Below, one piece after another: positions 61,624 to 64,000 of a stretch of 64,000 nt of DNA (position 1 is the stretch's first letter; each line of letters opens with the position of its first letter). The DNA is from Kribbella soli (lineage in GTDB: Bacteria; Actinomycetota; Actinomycetes; Propionibacteriales; Kribbellaceae): contig NZ_SJJZ01000002.1 in NCBI RefSeq assembly GCF_004331345.1, positions 1,550,001-1,614,000 of the forward strand, written 5' to 3'. A model generated the notes under the pieces. It had not been told where the DNA came from. It did no database searches and worked only from the letters and a program-made list of their open reading frames with translations. Position numbers and translations under genes: made by a program.

Positions 61624-61757
61624 CAGCTTCCCTCTCATCGGCAATGCACGCTGCCTGCAGGCCACGAACTCGCTGCTCACGGTCACTGCCACTCGCACAC
61701 TGCCCTCCGAGACTACGCCCGCAGCCGCTTCTCGGCGCTCGGCCAATCCAGGAACAC

Positions 61758-62654
61758 TCACAAGCCACGGTCGAATTCTCGGTCCTCCGTGTCGAGAGGC
61801 AGCGGCTCGGTTCTCACCTTGCCAGGTAGCACCTGCGGCGTTGGCAAGTGCCTCTCTGTGGCCCCGATCAGACGTCCCGCAGTAGCGGCAACTCGGCCGC
61901 CCAGCGTCTCGACAAGCCGGACCGGTGGGTTTCGGCCGATCGTTCCGGCGGCGCTGGCCATCTGGTGCGCTGGCAGGGCACCGAATCTCGCGAGCGTCGT
62001 GTACGCAACCGACTCAGCCTCCAGCCTGGCAAGACCATGGCAGCCTGAATCACGAGACAGCTTGTGCATGCGGAGATGAGCCAACTCATGAGCGAGTCTC
62101 ATCGCGGCAACAGCGCCATCGAGCTCGTCGCTCACGAAGACTCGCCGCCGCCGGCGGTCAGTCATCGCACCATTCGGTTCGTCCGGCAACGGCCGTCGCT
62201 GGACGCGGTACCCAGCATCGAGCGCAACTCGCGCCAACGCGGCATACACATCGTCTGGCCGCAGGTCCGCGAGCGTTCCGATCGGAGGCATCGCGCCGCC
62301 ATCTGTCTGGCTGACGTCCCAGACCGTCGCAACTCCGTGCCCCTGCACCGGCCCCGCGGCGCGATCGACATCCCGCGCCGACGCAACAATCCTGATGCCG
62401 GAGGCACCACGCACGATTCGACGTCCCTGACGTTGCCACCCGGGCCGACCATCAACCCACACGGCATCAGGCATCTGCAACTTGATCAGAACGACATTCC
62501 TGAACGACTGACCATGCAGAACCGCTGCCGCGCCCAGCCAGCGCATCCACTGACGGTCAGACCAGTTCCGCCGTACCTCCGCGTCGACAGCTCTGCGGAG
62601 ATCATCAACGGTCACCCGAAAGCGGTTCCCTGCTCCCCAATTGCTGCTACCCAT
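61758..62654 (-). CDS. ArdC-like ssDNA-binding and ImmA/IrrE-type metallopeptidase-like protein
   Basis: 298 residues. The amino part, SFRNVVLIKLQMPDAVWVDG then GWQRQGRRIVRGASGIRIVA, is the ArdC amino-terminal pattern (antirestriction, ssDNA binding). The middle has the zinc-peptidase helix AMRLAHELAHLRMH with HELAH and a following ARLEAESVAY glutamate. Such proteins are often plasmid- or integrative-element-borne, so it may mark past transfer. Start ATG 62654. Confidence 0.72.
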   Translation of the reverse strand: MGSSNWGAGNRFRVTVDDLRRAVDAEVRRNWSDRQWMRWLGAAAVLHGQSFRNVVLIKLQMPDAVWVDGRPGWQRQGRRIVRGASGIRIVASARDVDRAAGPVQGHGVATVWDVSQTDGGAMPPIGTLADLRPDDVYAALARVALDAGYRVQRRPLPDEPNGAMTDRRRRRVFVSDELDGAVAAMRLAHELAHLRMHKLSRDSGCHGLARLEAESVAYTTLARFGALPAHQMASAAGTIGRNPPVRLVETLGGRVAATAGRLIGATERHLPTPQVLPGKVRTEPLPLDTEDREFDRGL

Positions 62655-62711
62655 GACACGAGGGTCATCAGCAGCGGACGCCTCTTGAACCCGGCAGAGA
62701 GAATCCAGGAC

Positions 62712-63149
62712 CTAGTCGAACGCGAGCAATGGGACGTTGTACAGGTCCGCTTGGCGCGGTCGCGAGAAGGCCGGCGCCTTCACCTCAACCAGGTACGTCT
62801 CGGTGAGGAACTGGATCTTCGCGCCAAGCAGATGGCTGGTGTGAGCCGTCGCCGAATGGGCCTTGAGGCCGACCGACACGTGAATGTGAGGCAGGACGGT
62901 TCCGGACTCCGCGTCGTAGGCGAGCGATCCGCCACCGACCGCCTCGACGTTCTCCAGGTGTACGGCGCTCCAAACCGGCGCGTCCGGATCCTCGAGTTTC
63001 TCGCAGGTGCCGACGAGTTGGACGTCCCGCATGCCGGCGATGAACATTGGGATGAACCCCTGTCGTACACCGTACTGCGCGCAGAACTCGGCCAGTACCG
63101 GATAGAAGTCGTCACCATGGTCGAACTGGACCGCGAAGGTGCGGCCCAT
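62712..63149 (-). CDS. PPC/DUF296-domain protein
   Basis: 145 residues from ATG 63149; upstream in-frame TTG codons are less likely. FAVQFDHGDDFYPVLAEFCA, then GVRQGFIPMFIAGMRDVQLV, AVGGGSLAYDAESGTVLPHI and HVSVGL form the PPC (DUF296) fold, which is trimeric and often linked to DNA-binding regulators. Lone PPC proteins in bacteria are of unknown function. 31 bp after the interrupted regulator gene. Confidence 0.8.
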   Translation of the reverse strand: MGRTFAVQFDHGDDFYPVLAEFCAQYGVRQGFIPMFIAGMRDVQLVGTCEKLEDPDAPVWSAVHLENVEAVGGGSLAYDAESGTVLPHIHVSVGLKAHSATAHTSHLLGAKIQFLTETYLVEVKAPAFSRPRQADLYNVPLLAFD

Positions 63150-63180
63150 CGTCAGTTCAGCGGCGCGCAAGCTCAGCTCC

Positions 63181-64000
63181 TCAGATGTCGTTGATGTAAG
63201 CAACGTACCGAATCGCGGTGTTCAGGCCCTGCGTCGACAGCAGGCGGCTACGTGGGTGAGCGATGTCGTCCACGCCGACGGTGGCGAGTCCCTCGCAACG
63301 CCTGCGGAACCACTGCCACGGAACGTTCAGATAGCCGGCGAGCGCCCCCAACCGCCGCTCCGATGTCGTCTCGCCGATCAGAGACTCCGCAGACACCTGT
63401 CATTGACGCGACGGTGGCACGCTCGAGTCGACGTACCACAGCCCAGAGCCGCCCAGCCAGTTCGCGACAATCGCCTCCTCGCCGAGAACGAAGCCTTCGA
63501 CCTCTGCATGCTCGGGCTCGGCACTCAGCTCGACGATGATCCCGAAGGCCTCCATTAGTGCCGCAGCGAGCAGCAGTAGGACTCGCTCATACATCGGAGA
63601 CTCGGCGACGTCTGCCTCCGAGATGCAGAAACCTCGACGCATGCCCGGGAACCAACGCGACGTACGGCGAAGGTAGTCGTACTTGTGCCGCCACAGCAGC
63701 CAGGACGCAGCCTCCTCGCCGCGTGTCTCCCGTGTCCAGAAGAACGGCTGCCCCGACAACCGCTCAAGGTTCCGCGTGATGTGCCGAGCACAGAACCTGG
63801 ACCCCAACCACTGGCTCGCGACCGCATTCAGTGTCGGGACCTCGCTCAGCGGCACATCCGACGTACGGCGTCCTTCGTGGTGCGCCAGCCGAGCTTGACT
63901 GCTCATCAACAGTGCATCGTCGGCCAACAGCGCGACGTCGGTGTTTGTCGTTGCCCAGATGATGCCCACTGTCAGATCGTCGAGGATCGCCGCTGACGAG
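63181..64000 (-). pseudogene. Actinobacterial regulator (C-terminal part) interrupted by an in-frame stop
   Basis: Enters the window at 64000 in an open frame (SSAAILDDLTVGIIWATTNT), so the amino-terminal (probably helix-turn-helix) part is outside. Residues TLNAVASQWLGSRFCARHIT, FFWTRETRGEEAASWLLWRH and GFVLGEEAIVANWLGGSGLW resemble the ligand or sensor region of XRE-type regulators from memory. A single TGA at 63400-63402 interrupts the same frame, which continues QVSAESLIGETTSERRLGAL, then AGYLNVPWQWFRRRC and AHPRSRLLSTQGLN to a stop at 63181. Without that stop it is one protein. Alternatively a GTG at 63396 restarts a 71-residue peptide. Confidence 0.6.

Overview
The window is high-GC DNA with dense, overlapping (ATGA/GTGA) operons and frequent GTG starts. 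Protein content (F420/DosR-era dormancy families, BtrH-like, Rv1733c-, Rv1738- and Rv0079-like proteins, actinobacterial XRE-type regulator) points to an actinobacterium. A Kribbella-like member of the Propionibacteriales is my guess from style alone and is not proven by the sequence. No tRNA, rRNA, CRISPR array or insertion sequence was seen.

Almost the whole window (about 0-58 kb) reads as one dormancy/hypoxia island. About twenty transcription units carry a 15-bp partial palindrome, GGGACCTTCGGCCCT or its complement, usually 42-115 bp before the start codon. It is often doubled with centres 21-24 bp apart. It resembles the mycobacterial DosR/DevR box, and the downstream genes are largely families known from the DosR regulon: universal stress proteins, two Rv1733c-like membrane proteins, an Rv1738-like DUF1876 protein, an Rv0079-like protein, a small heat-shock protein, a CBS protein, two CtpF-like P-type ATPases, a GH65 enzyme and a PPOX protein. 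No DevR/DevS pair lies in the window, so the regulator must be elsewhere.

Layout. 0-8 kb: start of ppdK, a membrane protein, a BtrH-like protein, a lipoprotein, a frameshifted PPOX gene, a metallo-beta-lactamase RNase-like gene, a universal stress protein and an ABC exporter. 8-17 kb (minus): class I aldolase, stress proteins, CBS-BON protein, then ApbE, a two-component system, a ferric-reductase-like flavocytochrome and two FMN-binding proteins, i.e. a flavinylated extracytosolic electron-transfer module. 17-23 kb (minus): pyruvate:ferredoxin oxidoreductase operon with a GltD-like ferredoxin-linked oxidoreductase, a lone PEP-synthase-type ATP-grasp domain and, at its head, a GAPDH gene reduced to its two ends. 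23-29 kb: Rv1733c-like protein, Hsp20-SQR-TusE-DsrE operon, flippase-like protein. 29-36 kb: P-type ATPase, long hairpin, small proteins, DUF1876 gene, GH65 enzyme. 36-41 kb: divergent group 3b-type [NiFe] hydrogenase. 41-52 kb: second P-type ATPase, stress proteins, second Rv1733c-like protein, aldehyde dehydrogenase, PAP2, flippase-like and GDPD genes, Rv0079-like protein. 52-58 kb: transhydrogenase plus alcohol dehydrogenase operon with a DUF779 protein fused in frame, and a flavodoxin. 58-64 kb: ordinary or decaying genes without the operator (ArsR remnant, hydrolase, ArdC-like protein, PPC protein, a regulator interrupted by a stop).

Together the enzymes could run glycolysis and pyruvate breakdown without oxygen: pyruvate to acetyl-CoA with reduced ferredoxin, hydrogen evolution or uptake, aldehyde/alcohol redox balance, NADH/NADPH exchange, while translation is idled and proteins are protected. 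Several genes carry single-base lesions or deletions. These may be real decay or assembly errors.
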